Of a DNA stretch of 64,000 bases, positions 34,297-43,555 are shown piece by piece. The stretch is from NCBI RefSeq assembly GCF_003131205.1, contig NZ_QFFY01000007.1, positions 1-64,000 on the forward strand. The letters run 5' to 3'. This stretch comes from Occallatibacter savannae (GTDB taxonomy: Bacteria; Acidobacteriota; Terriglobia; Terriglobales; Acidobacteriaceae). The notes under the pieces were generated by a model. The model worked only from the letters and a program-made list of their open reading frames with translations, had not been told where the DNA came from and ran no database searches. The translations under genes and the position numbers were made by a program. Positions within the stretch are counted from its first letter, which is position 1. Every line of letters begins with the position of its first letter.

Positions 34297-35583
34297 CTAT
34301 GACCTAGGGAGATAACCTGGCTGTTTACGATGAAACGCCGCGAGGAACCTCCTCAGCCCGGGCCCGCTTTCGGAACTCGCGAGAATTGAGTCAAATATCC
34401 CGCGCGCAACCACAATGAAACTGCCGAGAAGAAATCCGATGACAACCGAACACAACACCATGATGGTTCGCATTGGAAAAGATTTCTTATCCGGAGGAAC
34501 GGCCGCATCTATAACTTGAATAACTGCGCCCTGCCTGGCTTCGTCGAGTTTGGCAGCTTCGAACTGCCGTGCCAGAATCTCAAAGATTGCCTCATAGTAC
34601 TTCACGTCACGAAGTTTTCGTACGTATTCGAGACCGGCCTGCGGAACCCGTCCTTTGGGGACCAAAAGACTTGCATCGACGTTGTCACCGTTGCCACCCA
34701 GTTTGGCAAGCTGCGCGCGCAAGCTCTGCAGTTCTTGGTTCGCCTGAACAAGCTGAGAGTTCTCATCGGTCGCGAATGTTCGCATCGACTGAATCTGAAC
34801 TTCCTTTGCTACGATTTGCGCGCGCAAACCAGCTGCTGTCTCAATGAGCGCGCGAGCTTGGTTGTCCAGTTGAATCAGACCTGTCTTCTGCTCCGTATCC
34901 TTCAGGCTCTCTTCTGCCGAGGCCAGGTTGTCCTTCGCTTGAAGAAGTTGTTGCTCCAGGAACGCACGGCGTTGTGACGCTTCCGTGATTGCAAGGTGCT
35001 TAGAGAGTTCGCGAAACTCATCCACGTACGCATTTGCCATCGTCGCTGCGCGGGTTGCATCCCGGTCCTCGAAGGAGATGTGAATCAAACCGTCCTTGCC
35101 GCTCCCGTCAACCTTTGCATGACGCTCGAACGCTTTACGCGCGTCCGTGAAATTATGAGACCGATAACGCTCTAAGAGCCCGAACCGTTGAATCATGGCA
35201 TCCTCGACTGTCCGGCTTCGGAGCATGGCAACGTACATGTCATTCGGGTTCTTCAGTCCGAGCCCTCCCCCGGCCACGCTGGCGAGACTCCCCAGGCTGC
35301 CCATTTGGGCTGCCAGAGCTGCGCTAAGAGAGGAGCCCTGCTGCGGAGGCATAAGAGTCACACTGGCGGTGTACCAATTAGGCAGCAAGAGCGATACAAC
35401 AGCGGTGAGCGCGACAACGATGCTGGTCACAATCGATACGAAGCGGCGCTGCTCAGCTATTGTAGTGGCAAGGTCAATAATTGAAGTCGGTTCCGAGTAC
35501 GCAGAGTCGTTTCCGAGCCGCTCATCGTGGGAAGCAACTGAACCGGCATTAGATTCCTCGACGGAGAGCGATTCAAAAGACAT
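34297..35583 (-). CDS. Polysaccharide chain-length determinant (Wzz/PCP family)
   Basis: 428 residues with the Wzz layout. A first transmembrane helix lies near 47-68 (FVSIVTSIVVALTAVVSLLLPNWYTASVTLMPP). A long periplasmic, largely coiled-coil region (about 200-300: EQQLLQAKDNLASAEESLKD, LVQANQELQSLRAQLAKLG) follows. A second helix near 385-410 is preceded by the proline-rich DAAVPPDKKSFP. No tyrosine-kinase domain follows, so this is a stand-alone PCP-1/PCP-2 form. It sets the length of the polysaccharide and probably contacts the export channel encoded by 37107-39824. Confidence 0.9.
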   Translation of the reverse strand: MSFESLSVEESNAGSVASHDERLGNDSAYSEPTSIIDLATTIAEQRRFVSIVTSIVVALTAVVSLLLPNWYTASVTLMPPQQGSSLSAALAAQMGSLGSLASVAGGGLGLKNPNDMYVAMLRSRTVEDAMIQRFGLLERYRSHNFTDARKAFERHAKVDGSGKDGLIHISFEDRDATRAATMANAYVDEFRELSKHLAITEASQRRAFLEQQLLQAKDNLASAEESLKDTEQKTGLIQLDNQARALIETAAGLRAQIVAKEVQIQSMRTFATDENSQLVQANQELQSLRAQLAKLGGNGDNVDASLLVPKGRVPQAGLEYVRKLRDVKYYEAIFEILARQFEAAKLDEARQGAVIQVIDAAVPPDKKSFPMRTIMVLCSVVIGFLLGSFIVVARGIFDSILASSESGPGLRRFLAAFHRKQPGYLPRS

Positions 35584-35669
35584 GGAAACTCGATATGGGA
35601 GACTTTAGTTCGTCCCAGTTAGTTTAAGCCAAGCCACAGGGCCAATTCTCCGAGTCGCATTCTCCTCAC

Positions 35670-36551
35670 TCAATCTCCAATAGCCAGTTTGCAGTCAGAT
35701 TCAGCACAGGCATCGCATCTCGGCTCAATAGACACTCGATTCCTGGTATTCGTCAACCTGCTAGCTGCCGTTGGCGCGGAGAACTCGTCGTGCGTTTTCC
35801 GAAACGACACGGGTATCTGAGCCGGCACCAGAGACACGCGAAACGTCCTGAAAACCAGTGCCAGGTCGCTCCACAGTGTCGCCCCTCGCATGTAGCGAAA
35901 ATCGATCCGCTCTTTCAGCGGCTTGATGCGCTTGAGATAGAACTGATCCAGTTCGCTCGGATGCACCTGCTTCAGAATCTCTTCTTCGCATCGAAACGCA
36001 AGCGTCGCAGCGCCGGTGATGCCCGGTCTGAATTGAACGCTCAGCTGCTCCGCATACTGTGGAAGCTTCGGCCGGGGACCAACCAGGCTCATGTCCCCTC
36101 GCAGCACGTTGTAGAACTGCGGAAGCTCATCGAGCTTGAACTTGCGCAACCATCGGCCCATCGATGTGATCCGGTGATCGCCGTCGCGGGTCAGACTGGC
36201 ACACTTGTCTGTTGAGGCGGTCATGCTCCGGAACTTGTAGATGCGAAACAGCCGTCCGTTCAAGCCCACGCGCTCCTGAACAAACAGAGCAGGACCCTCT
36301 GAGGTCCACCGGATGAGAAGTGCGATCAGAAGCATCGGAACGGCGAAAACCGTTAGGACCAGAACTGCCACGACGACGTCGAGAGTTCGCTTCGCCGCAG
36401 AGAGGCTCCACCGCTTTTCGTCGATGGTGGAACTTTTCCGATCCACCGATGTGCGGGGGACCTGAAACAAGTCGCGAGGTTGGGTAATGCCGATTGAAGT
36501 AAATGAATCAGAGGTGGTGGGGACAACCGCTGTATTCGTCTGCCTGCGCAT
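35670..36551 (-). CDS. Priming sugar-phosphate transferase (WcaJ/PglC-type)
   Basis: 293 residues. A single hydrophobic segment (TLDVVVAVLVLTVFAVPMLLIALLIR) is followed by the bacterial sugar transferase domain: GPALFVQERVGLNGRLFRIYKFRSM, then RKFKLDELPQFYNVLRGDMSLVGPRP, with the DE catalytic pair in LDELPQ. It starts repeat-unit synthesis by moving a sugar phosphate onto undecaprenyl phosphate at the inner membrane. It is the short monotopic type (no N-terminal five-helix domain). The last ~15 residues contain an unusual run of Cys (RCDACAESDCK). Confidence 0.92.
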   Translation of the reverse strand: MRRQTNTAVVPTTSDSFTSIGITQPRDLFQVPRTSVDRKSSTIDEKRWSLSAAKRTLDVVVAVLVLTVFAVPMLLIALLIRWTSEGPALFVQERVGLNGRLFRIYKFRSMTASTDKCASLTRDGDHRITSMGRWLRKFKLDELPQFYNVLRGDMSLVGPRPKLPQYAEQLSVQFRPGITGAATLAFRCEEEILKQVHPSELDQFYLKRIKPLKERIDFRYMRGATLWSDLALVFRTFRVSLVPAQIPVSFRKTHDEFSAPTAASRLTNTRNRVSIEPRCDACAESDCKLAIGD

Positions 36552-37106
36552 CTACCCAGATCCCTTCTGTATGCGACCCGAATTAACCCTGGTGATAAAT
36601 CCTTCCGCCCACTCACACTGCGATTAGCTCGAGGTTCGGACTAGGAACTTCAAAATTTTGACGTCATTGAAAGTTTGCACTGTTAGTTCAGTCGTGAAGA
36701 ACTCGGTCCCGTGAAGCGGCTTCGGCTCTTCTTGGCCGGTTCACTGCTCGCCTGATTGAAACCGAAGTAGACACAGAACTTCGGAGCGATCCTTATCGAC
36801 GAGCATCTTGCTGAAGCGAGTACTTAGCGAAAGGATACCAGAGGTTTAGAAAAGTAACTGCGAGTTTCTTGACTGAGGTAACTACTGTTGAACCGGGTCT
36901 CGCCCGAAGGAGTACGCAACTACCTGAAAAAACAGGGGCTTCCTTCGCTACGGCTCGCTCCGTCTGATATTAATCCTCAGTTAAAAGCGGCGGGCTGCTG
37001 GCTATCAGGGCGGAGTCACTTTGACTCCGGTCCCCCAGCCCCTTCCCACCCTCATCATCTCCGCGAAAATTGGGTCTAGACTCGGCCTTTGACAGCCCAT
37101 TTACCC
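36552..37106. other. 555-base gap inside the polysaccharide cluster
   Basis: No gene is supported here. It separates the export-protein gene from the priming transferase gene, which read the same way. It should hold a promoter for the downstream block, but I see no convincing signal. The 36880-37080 part contains short direct and inverted words and can be read on the plus strand for about 60 codons from a TTG, without resemblance to any family I know. Confidence 0.5.
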
Positions 37107-39824
37107 CTACCGGATGACGCTGATCGAAGCCGCCCCCAGCGCAAACTGCGAGAACAGCTGAGACCACTCCATTACCCCGCGCAGAACAGACGGTCGGAAC
37201 GTCTTCTCTGGGATAACGATCGTGTCACCCGGGTAGATTCTCAGGGAGTCGAAGTCGCTCCTCCAAGCAGACTTCGTCGCATCGTAGCCGACCACTTCCC
37301 CGCTGGCTCTGATAACGAAGGAGCGTTTGCGATCCGCGTCTCGGGTCAACCCGCCCGCCTTCTTGAGGTAAGTTCCCACGATGTCGCGATTCGTATGCGA
37401 GAAGAGGAACGAATTCTGGTCGTTGACTGCGCCAACCACGTTCACCGTCGCCGGAACCGAGGGCAGAATGAAGCGGTCTCCATCTTCAAGCGGCAGCTTC
37501 GGAATCACTCCGATCCCGCTGCTCGACGGCTTGAATTCCAGCACGACCCGGCCAGATGCGCGAATCTGCCGCAACCTGGTCAGCAACTCACGCTCGCTTG
37601 CCTGCGCCGCCGACGCACTCGCAATATCTGGTGCCGACGCTACTCCCGAAGCAGATGCAGCCAATGTATTGCGCTGGATGCGCAAATCCAGACTCTGCAC
37701 GTACTCGTCGATCCTCACCTGCTGAAGAACGCGTGTCGACTCACGGGTAAACTCCGCGCCGTAAAGGTACGCATTGGGGGTCAGCCCACCGGCACGCGAA
37801 ACCAACTCCTGAAGAGTCTCCCCGGGGTGCACAGAATAGATTCCGGCGTGGAGAAACTCGCCTTCGAGCTTCACAAATTTCGTCTGCTGCGAGATGGGCA
37901 GCCGGATATCGGCTTCTGAAAAGATTGAAACAATATCGCCCGACTGCAGTTCGAGATCCTGGTTCGCATCGTGATCCAAAACGAGCTTGCCAAGATCGAA
38001 AGGAATGATGCTGGTCTTCAGGGTCTTCGGATCCAGCCTGAGAATATCGGCATAATCCCAATCGATTTCCGGAATGGGCCGCAGAATCTCTGTATGCTCT
38101 ACGCCGCGTTGTAATCGGTCTGTCGGTTGCTGCGCGCCGAGAGAACTGCTCGCACCGCGCTGGTCCGCCGGCAGGACGCGACGATCTTGCGTCTGCGACT
38201 CGTACTGACCACGATTCTGCGAATCATCGGAGTAGTATTGCGTGTTCGGTTGATCACTCTGATTCGTCTGACCTGTCTGGTTCGCCTGATCCATCTGCCT
38301 GCGAATCGACCGCGGCTCGCTGTCAACGGGCTGCCTCAGCTTTGAGAAGCCCGCCATCGGTTCGAACTCCAGCGAGGGCAATCCAAGTTGCGCACGCTTC
38401 CACCAGTAATCGCGGGCAACAAGCGATTCTTTATCAGGGATCAATTCGCTGAGCTTCATACCCGGATGCCATGCGAAATGCCCCGGATTAGCCACGCTGC
38501 CGCGCAACGTCACCGTCTCGTTGTAAGTGGGCACAATCGAGAAAACTCGAATCACATCTCCATCGGCTAAAGCTGTCCCCAGCCCGTTCTTGTCGTATGC
38601 AACCTCCATTGCATGCCGTTCGCGATGGTCCTCGATTCGCTCGATCGAGATGCGCGCCTTCGATGCAGTCGCAGAAACGCCGCCCGCATCCGCCAGCAGA
38701 TCGGCCATCGTCTCCTGATCGCGTAATTCGTAAATCGCGGGATTCCGCACATTGCCGGTAGCTGCCGCCTGCGGACCCACTGGCGGAATGTAGATCACGT
38801 CACCGGCGAGGATCTTCACGTCCTTCGACTTGTCGCCGTGAATGAGGAACCCATATAGGTCCAGCTCCGCGACCGTCTCCGCTCCGCGTCGCAACTGAAT
38901 ATGACGCAGTGAGCCCTGAACCGACGGTCCGCCACTCGCGAAGATCGCATCCACCAGCGTACTCAAGGAGCTGATCGTGTAGACACCCGGTCTCCGCGCC
39001 TCGCCCGCCACATACACTTGAATCGCCCGGATCTTGCCGATGTCGCCGACAACATCAAAATTCTTGTAAACACGTCCGATCGCCGCGCGAAGCCGATTGT
39101 TCAGTTCCGAGTAAGGAACCCCGGCGACCTGAACCGGCCCAACCTGCGATAGGGGTATGTAGATGTCTCCGGTCCGATCGACCCGTGTATTCGCTTGGAA
39201 GTTGACCTGACCCCATACTCTGATCCGAAGTTCATCGCCCGGCCCGATCACGTAATCCGGTGGTACGGGCGCCATGTCCAATGGTGAAAAGGTAGTCGGA
39301 ACATTGCGGAAAAGCTTCGCTCCGTATATCGGCAGAACCTGCCCCGTCGTGGACGCAATGAACTTCTGGAATTCGGTCAGGGGTTCAGGTTGCAGCGGCT
39401 CCCGTTGCAGCGCACCCGTCTGCAAATTCCGGTTATTCGAGGTCGACTGTGGCTCGGTGTCGGAGTAAGTTGGAACCACCCCGCGTGTCTGGTCGGCAGT
39501 GTTCACTCCCGGGATCGGAGTCCGCTGCTGTTGCCCGCCCTGCAGCATACTTCCCTGGCTCTGACTCGAACACTCCGGCGAAGAAGCTGCCTCGAGAGGA
39601 TCGGAGCAATCAACTCCGCTTCGAGTCCGCTGGCCGTTGTCCGTCGAGCTCCCTGGAAGCTGTTGCGCGGCTGAGAAAGATGCTACGAGCGTACCGAAAA
39701 GTAAAGGTCCGATCTGCTTGAACACGAGGGTACGCAACACAAGACCGATGTGGCTCCTGCCGCCCGCATCGGCTCCGGCTGCCACGCCAGAGCTCTTAAA
39801 TTTCATATTCCGCAAGTTTAACAT
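37107..39824 (-). CDS. Polysaccharide export outer-membrane protein with several SLBB domains (Wza-like)
   Basis: About 905 residues. After a signal-like segment (GPLLFGTLVASFSAAQQLPG) comes a Gln/Ser-rich stretch, then the Poly_export domain (YVIGPGDELRIRVWGQVNFQ, RTGDIYIPLSQVG). Several SLBB units follow (AIQVYVAGEARRPGVYTISSLSTLVDAIFASGG; VTLRGSVANPGHFAWHPGMKLSELI; VKLEGEFLHAGIYSVHPGETLQELV; VNVVGAVNDQNSFLF). It forms the secretion channel for the polysaccharide. A low-complexity insert rich in Gln, Asn and Ser lies between SLBB units (QANQTGQTNQSDQPNTQYY). The start is uncertain: ATG at 39824 or 39806, neither with a good ribosome site. First gene of the minus-strand cluster. Confidence 0.88.
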   Translation of the reverse strand: MLNLRNMKFKSSGVAAGADAGGRSHIGLVLRTLVFKQIGPLLFGTLVASFSAAQQLPGSSTDNGQRTRSGVDCSDPLEAASSPECSSQSQGSMLQGGQQQRTPIPGVNTADQTRGVVPTYSDTEPQSTSNNRNLQTGALQREPLQPEPLTEFQKFIASTTGQVLPIYGAKLFRNVPTTFSPLDMAPVPPDYVIGPGDELRIRVWGQVNFQANTRVDRTGDIYIPLSQVGPVQVAGVPYSELNNRLRAAIGRVYKNFDVVGDIGKIRAIQVYVAGEARRPGVYTISSLSTLVDAIFASGGPSVQGSLRHIQLRRGAETVAELDLYGFLIHGDKSKDVKILAGDVIYIPPVGPQAAATGNVRNPAIYELRDQETMADLLADAGGVSATASKARISIERIEDHRERHAMEVAYDKNGLGTALADGDVIRVFSIVPTYNETVTLRGSVANPGHFAWHPGMKLSELIPDKESLVARDYWWKRAQLGLPSLEFEPMAGFSKLRQPVDSEPRSIRRQMDQANQTGQTNQSDQPNTQYYSDDSQNRGQYESQTQDRRVLPADQRGASSSLGAQQPTDRLQRGVEHTEILRPIPEIDWDYADILRLDPKTLKTSIIPFDLGKLVLDHDANQDLELQSGDIVSIFSEADIRLPISQQTKFVKLEGEFLHAGIYSVHPGETLQELVSRAGGLTPNAYLYGAEFTRESTRVLQQVRIDEYVQSLDLRIQRNTLAASASGVASAPDIASASAAQASERELLTRLRQIRASGRVVLEFKPSSSGIGVIPKLPLEDGDRFILPSVPATVNVVGAVNDQNSFLFSHTNRDIVGTYLKKAGGLTRDADRKRSFVIRASGEVVGYDATKSAWRSDFDSLRIYPGDTIVIPEKTFRPSVLRGVMEWSQLFSQFALGAASISVIR

Positions 39825-40002
39825 GTGTAATGTTTCGAAATCGCAGAGCAAATTGACCTTACAGGTTCGCCCTCCACACTTGCCCTGATCCCCGTCACAA
39901 CGCAGCCAAACGCCCATCCCGACACAACTCCGGATCGCGCCTGAGAGAGCTCGCCTTTGGCTCCAGCACCTGCAGAAATGGATCCCTGATTATGATCTCT
40001 AC

Positions 40003-40218
40003 ATGCGAATAGGACTTCAGATCGCAGCGATAGCGGTTTGCGGAGTTGCGAGTGCCTTTGGGCAGTCTGCTAAGCCGCTGGAGTTTGAAGTCGCCGCGGT
40101 GAGAGCAAACAAAACAGGACCACGCGGAGGAGGGATCACGGCCATCGGCGGCGGTCGATTCACGGCAACCAACAGCACGTCGACCGGCCTTCCGAAAATT
40201 AGGCCCAGGTTAGATTAG
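40003..40218 (+). pseudogene. Truncated TIGR03435-type secreted protein (N-terminal remnant)
   Basis: A 71-codon frame with an intact signal peptide (IGLQIAAIAVCGVASAFGQS) and then LEFEVAAVRANKTGP and GGRFTATN, the start of the TIGR03435 family (usually FEVASVKPN, later GGRFTATNVTL). Family members are ~250 residues or longer and common in Acidobacteria; here the similarity stops at GRFTATNSTST and a stop follows after 15 codons. I read this as a gene cut by deletion. Whether a short product is made is unknown. Confidence 0.65.
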
Positions 40219-40252
40219 TCGTAACAGGCTGCATCACACTCGCTACCCCTCA

Positions 40253-41770
40253 TCACCAAGCCTGCACTTTCAGTCTGCTGACCGTCACAGGTCTCCCTTC
40301 GAAAGAGAGGTCGGCAGTTCCGCGGGGCAGAATGAGACCGATTGTGCCCGTGTCCGAACCGGTCGTGGGCGGCAGAGCAACCGCCGTAAACAGGCCTGAT
40401 GTGCTTTTTACCCTTGTTACCACAACGTGGCTGGACCTGTTCGCGTACTCGAGGCGCGCGAAAGTCGGCCCTCCCGTCGCCTGAATTCCTGCAAAGCTAT
40501 CGTTATTCGCCGAATACTCTGCAGCGAGTTTGTCCTCCCCATCTGCGAGCATCAGCACAAGATCATGCGCCGGAACAGAGACCGCCGCATGAGTGACATC
40601 GACATCCCTTCCATTCCAGACATCCCGCAACGATCTTGGAGCGCCTTTCAGGCCGAGTTTCTCCCAATCAATCCGGATTTGCGCAGAGGTGTCTGTGCGA
40701 TTCAGAATCCCGATTGCACGCCGTCCGGCAATCGCCATCGGTTTTACCCAGATCTGAACCCCAGGAGTGGTCTCATCCACTTTGATAGGCTGCAGTCCGA
40801 ACGGATCATGATGGATCGCGAGCGCTTCTCGATTCGTCAGCAGCGATAGCGTGCTCGGAGAAAGCCGCGTCAGATCTGATCCGATCATCAGTGGAGCGCT
40901 GGAGATCGCCCACAGGCCCATGTGAGTTCGGTCGAGAGCCTCGGTCATGCCGCGCATACCCATCACCATCATGTCCAGGTCGTTGAAGTAGCCAGTGTGC
41001 TGAGCTTCGGGATGCATCCCTGTGTCGAACGAATCGAGTAGATTTCGTGCGGTGATAACACGCTTGTCATGCTCGGGATCATGCAGGCTCTCCACAATCG
41101 GCGGAATAATGTCTCCCCCGGTGCGCCAGATAGTGCTTTCGACATCTCCGACACCCGGACCCCAGTACCAGGGATTCTGGCTGCCCCACTCGCAGATCGA
41201 GAAAAACAGCTTCCTTCCAGTAGTCTTCTCAGCGTTCTGAATGGCGTGGGCGATCTGTGCATATTGGATCGCGCCCGAGCGCCTCTCCTTGGCGCCTCCA
41301 CACCAGTCCACCTTGACGTAATCGAATCCCCATTTCGAAAACTGCAGGAAGTCCTGGTCATAATGACCCTCGCTTCCCGCGTTGAAGAGCTTTGGGCCAG
41401 AGTCCGGATACATGCTGCACCCATCACGGCCAGCGTCGGTGTAGATGCCGGCCTTCAAACCCAGGCTGTGGATATAGGAGGCGATGTTCGCCATGTCGCC
41501 GTCTTTCTGACCGGGCTGGATAGCAGGCCACTGCTTGGGATTGACGACGATGTTTCCTGCCGAATCGCGCTCTCCCAGCCACCATCCTTCATCGATGACC
41601 ACGTACTCGTAGCCGGCTTCCTTCATGCCGTTCGACGCCATTGCTTTCGCCTGCTGCTGAACGATCTGAGAGTTCACAATATTGGCGAAACTGTTCCAGG
41701 AATTCCAGCCCATCGGGGCGGCGCCGAAGCATGCGGTAGCGGATAGTAGAAACAGCCATGAGGATCGCAT
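40253..41770 (-). CDS. GH27 alpha-galactosidase, secreted
   Basis: 505 residues with a signal peptide (MRSSWLFLLSATACFGAAP). The GH27 fold begins PMGWNSWNSFA. The nucleophile is Asp155 in YVKVDWCGG, and the acid/base is probably Asp264 in FNDLDMMVMG. A C-terminal beta-sandwich of about 130 residues (from VWNGRDVDVTHAAVSVPAHDLVLML) follows, with extra length at the end. It removes terminal alpha-galactose from plant oligosaccharides or galactomannan in the periplasm or outside. It is followed by a beta-lactamase-fold hydrolase gene on the same strand 51 bases upstream, so the two may be co-transcribed. Confidence 0.93.
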   Translation of the reverse strand: MRSSWLFLLSATACFGAAPMGWNSWNSFANIVNSQIVQQQAKAMASNGMKEAGYEYVVIDEGWWLGERDSAGNIVVNPKQWPAIQPGQKDGDMANIASYIHSLGLKAGIYTDAGRDGCSMYPDSGPKLFNAGSEGHYDQDFLQFSKWGFDYVKVDWCGGAKERRSGAIQYAQIAHAIQNAEKTTGRKLFFSICEWGSQNPWYWGPGVGDVESTIWRTGGDIIPPIVESLHDPEHDKRVITARNLLDSFDTGMHPEAQHTGYFNDLDMMVMGMRGMTEALDRTHMGLWAISSAPLMIGSDLTRLSPSTLSLLTNREALAIHHDPFGLQPIKVDETTPGVQIWVKPMAIAGRRAIGILNRTDTSAQIRIDWEKLGLKGAPRSLRDVWNGRDVDVTHAAVSVPAHDLVLMLADGEDKLAAEYSANNDSFAGIQATGGPTFARLEYANRSSHVVVTRVKSTSGLFTAVALPPTTGSDTGTIGLILPRGTADLSFEGRPVTVSRLKVQAW

Positions 41771-41821
41771 CGCAACAACATACCATCCGACAGAGGGATG
41801 CGTTTCAGAACGTCGAATCTT

Positions 41822-43066
41822 CTATTGAGCTGCTGCTTTGTTCACGCTGGACTCGGCCATATTCAGGAACACTCGCGTCATTGTGTCAGCCCCACCATCA
41901 GCACGTTGAATGAGCATGATGGTTATCAGTTGATTGTTGGGGTCGATCCAGCCCTGAGTGCCGAATGCACCACCGTGCCCGTAACTGCCCACAGTGTGGC
42001 CGGCAAGTTCTCCCATCGGGTCGGTGACCACTTCCCAGGCAAGGCCATAGTCTGAACCTCGCATCCAACCCACCGGTCGAATCTCTGACGTATGCGGCTC
42101 TGTCATCAGGTGAACGGAGAAGGGTGACAGATAGCGATGCCCCTCGTAGACGCCGCCATTCAGCATCATCTGGTACAGGTGCAATAGATCTTCTGCGGTT
42201 GAGTAGAGTCCCCAGCCGGGAGCGGAAAACACGGATCCGGCGCGGTGTTTCGTAGGGTCGCCGCCGAGTATGGTTGCGGGAGCAGGCACCAGTTTGCCTT
42301 CCTTGCTGACGTAAACCATCGCTATGCGTGCAACCTTGTCCGAAGGAGGAAAGAAGAACGAATCCTTCATGCCCAGCGGACGCAGAATTCTCGCGGCGAT
42401 AAAGTCTTCGTATTTCTGCCCGGAACATGCCTCGATGATGCGGCCCAGAATCTCTATCCCTGCGCTCGAATAACTCCAGGCAGTTCCGGGTTGGAACAAC
42501 AATCGTTCCTTGGCGAGCTGCCGCACAACTTCGTCAAGCGGCACATTCATCGCGCTCTGATAGCTGCCGATCGCGGCGGGCGCGGAGTCGGTCATACCAG
42601 CGGTGTGCGTTAACAGGTCGCGAATTGTGATGGCATGCTCAGGCTCTGCGACACGTGCTGCATCCGGTCCGGTGTTTGTCCTGACCTGCAGGTTCTTGAA
42701 CTCCGGCAGATACTGATCCACAGAATCGCGCAGCGATAGCTTGCCTTCTTCAGCAAGCATCATGATTCCGATCGCGGTCACGGGCTTGGTCATGGACATG
42801 ATCTGGAAGATCGTATCCTTCTGCATCTTCCGATTGGCCTCGATGTCCGCCATACCCTGCGCATCGAACTCAACAACGTCCTTACCGTGCGCGACCAGCG
42901 TGACCACCCCTGCCACCGTCTTCTCGTCGACAAAGTGTTCCATGCGTTCCGGAATCTTCGAGAGTATGTCCTGATTGATGGCCGCCGTAGGCACGGACTG
43001 GGCGATGCAGATTGCATGCGCGAGAAAGATTGCGACAGGAATGACGGCGAAGCGGAAGCGCTCCAT
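41822..43066 (-). CDS. Serine beta-lactamase-fold hydrolase (class C/DD-peptidase-like esterase)
   Basis: 414 residues with a signal peptide ending near CIAQS. Active-site motifs: Ser91-x-x-Lys94 in QIMSMTKPVTAIG, the Tyr of WSYSSAG, and HGG in YGHGGAFGTQGWID. This is the beta-lactamase/EstB family common in Acidobacteria (often many copies), which includes esterases, DD-peptidases and D-aminopeptidases; the substrate is not predictable. A strong GGAGGAG ribosome site lies eight bases before the ATG at 43066. A 17-base tandem duplication sits just upstream (43084-43117). Confidence 0.88.
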   Translation of the reverse strand: MERFRFAVIPVAIFLAHAICIAQSVPTAAINQDILSKIPERMEHFVDEKTVAGVVTLVAHGKDVVEFDAQGMADIEANRKMQKDTIFQIMSMTKPVTAIGIMMLAEEGKLSLRDSVDQYLPEFKNLQVRTNTGPDAARVAEPEHAITIRDLLTHTAGMTDSAPAAIGSYQSAMNVPLDEVVRQLAKERLLFQPGTAWSYSSAGIEILGRIIEACSGQKYEDFIAARILRPLGMKDSFFFPPSDKVARIAMVYVSKEGKLVPAPATILGGDPTKHRAGSVFSAPGWGLYSTAEDLLHLYQMMLNGGVYEGHRYLSPFSVHLMTEPHTSEIRPVGWMRGSDYGLAWEVVTDPMGELAGHTVGSYGHGGAFGTQGWIDPNNQLITIMLIQRADGGADTMTRVFLNMAESSVNKAAAQ

Positions 43067-43083
43067 CAGAGTTGCTCCTCCAG

Positions 43084-43117
43084 GGATCTGCAGTAGGAAT
43101 GGATCTGCAGTAGGAAT
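43084..43117. repeat. 17-bp perfect tandem duplication
   Basis: The 17-mer GGATCTGCAGTAGGAAT occurs twice in a row (43084-43100 and 43101-43117), immediately upstream of the ribosome site of the beta-lactamase-fold hydrolase gene. It is probably a recent slippage duplication in the leader or promoter region. Confidence 0.95.
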
Positions 43118-43555
43118 TGTCAGAAGTGCAATGCGGGAGAATTATAAGGCTTCTGAACACTCGAACTTCCGCCTAGATCTCAACAGCGGCAAGGTGAAAA
43201 GGCTGAGCCAGGATTCTCCCTTCCGTCCCCGAACCTGAATCTCGATGGAAGTCTCCCGGCGAGCTCACAATGAACCCGGGCACTCCACGACCGACTTTAC
43301 ACGCGCGACGGTAAGTACAGCAGAAACAATGGCCTGCGAATGATCCGCCGCAAGCTCACGCCAGTCTCGATCATCCGAGAACCATACCGCCACGAAATGC
43401 GTACTCCTTAGTCTGGACGGCTCGCGGGCCGTCCGCGTAAGCGACGACCGGTCAACAGTCTTCGTGCATCTGATCGAAAGGTGAGTGGCTCCCTCCCCGA
43501 CACACTGGGACGATCCACTCCCGGGTTTCAAACAAGTTTTTGGGGGGCATGCAGC
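43118..43555. other. Divergent intergenic region upstream of the FHA/kinase operon, with a hairpin at 43415-43434
   Basis: About 440 bases without a supported gene, between the hydrolase (minus) and the FHA operon (plus). A perfect 7-bp stem with a 6-base loop (GGACGGC, TCGCGG, GCCGTCC) is at 43415-43434. It lies about 120 bases before the first gene of the operon and could be a terminator, a regulator site or an RNA structure. I see no clear promoter. Confidence 0.5.

Noticed and set aside
36888..37079. 63-codon plus-strand frame from a TTG
   Set aside because: No ribosome site and no family match, and it stands opposite to all neighbouring genes.
36552..37106. Cyclic-di-GMP riboswitch or small RNA upstream of the priming transferase
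   Set aside because: No conserved core motif of a known class was found in the gap.
43265..43531. 88-codon minus-strand frame
   Set aside because: No similarity to known proteins and no ribosome site; it is in the leader region of the FHA operon.
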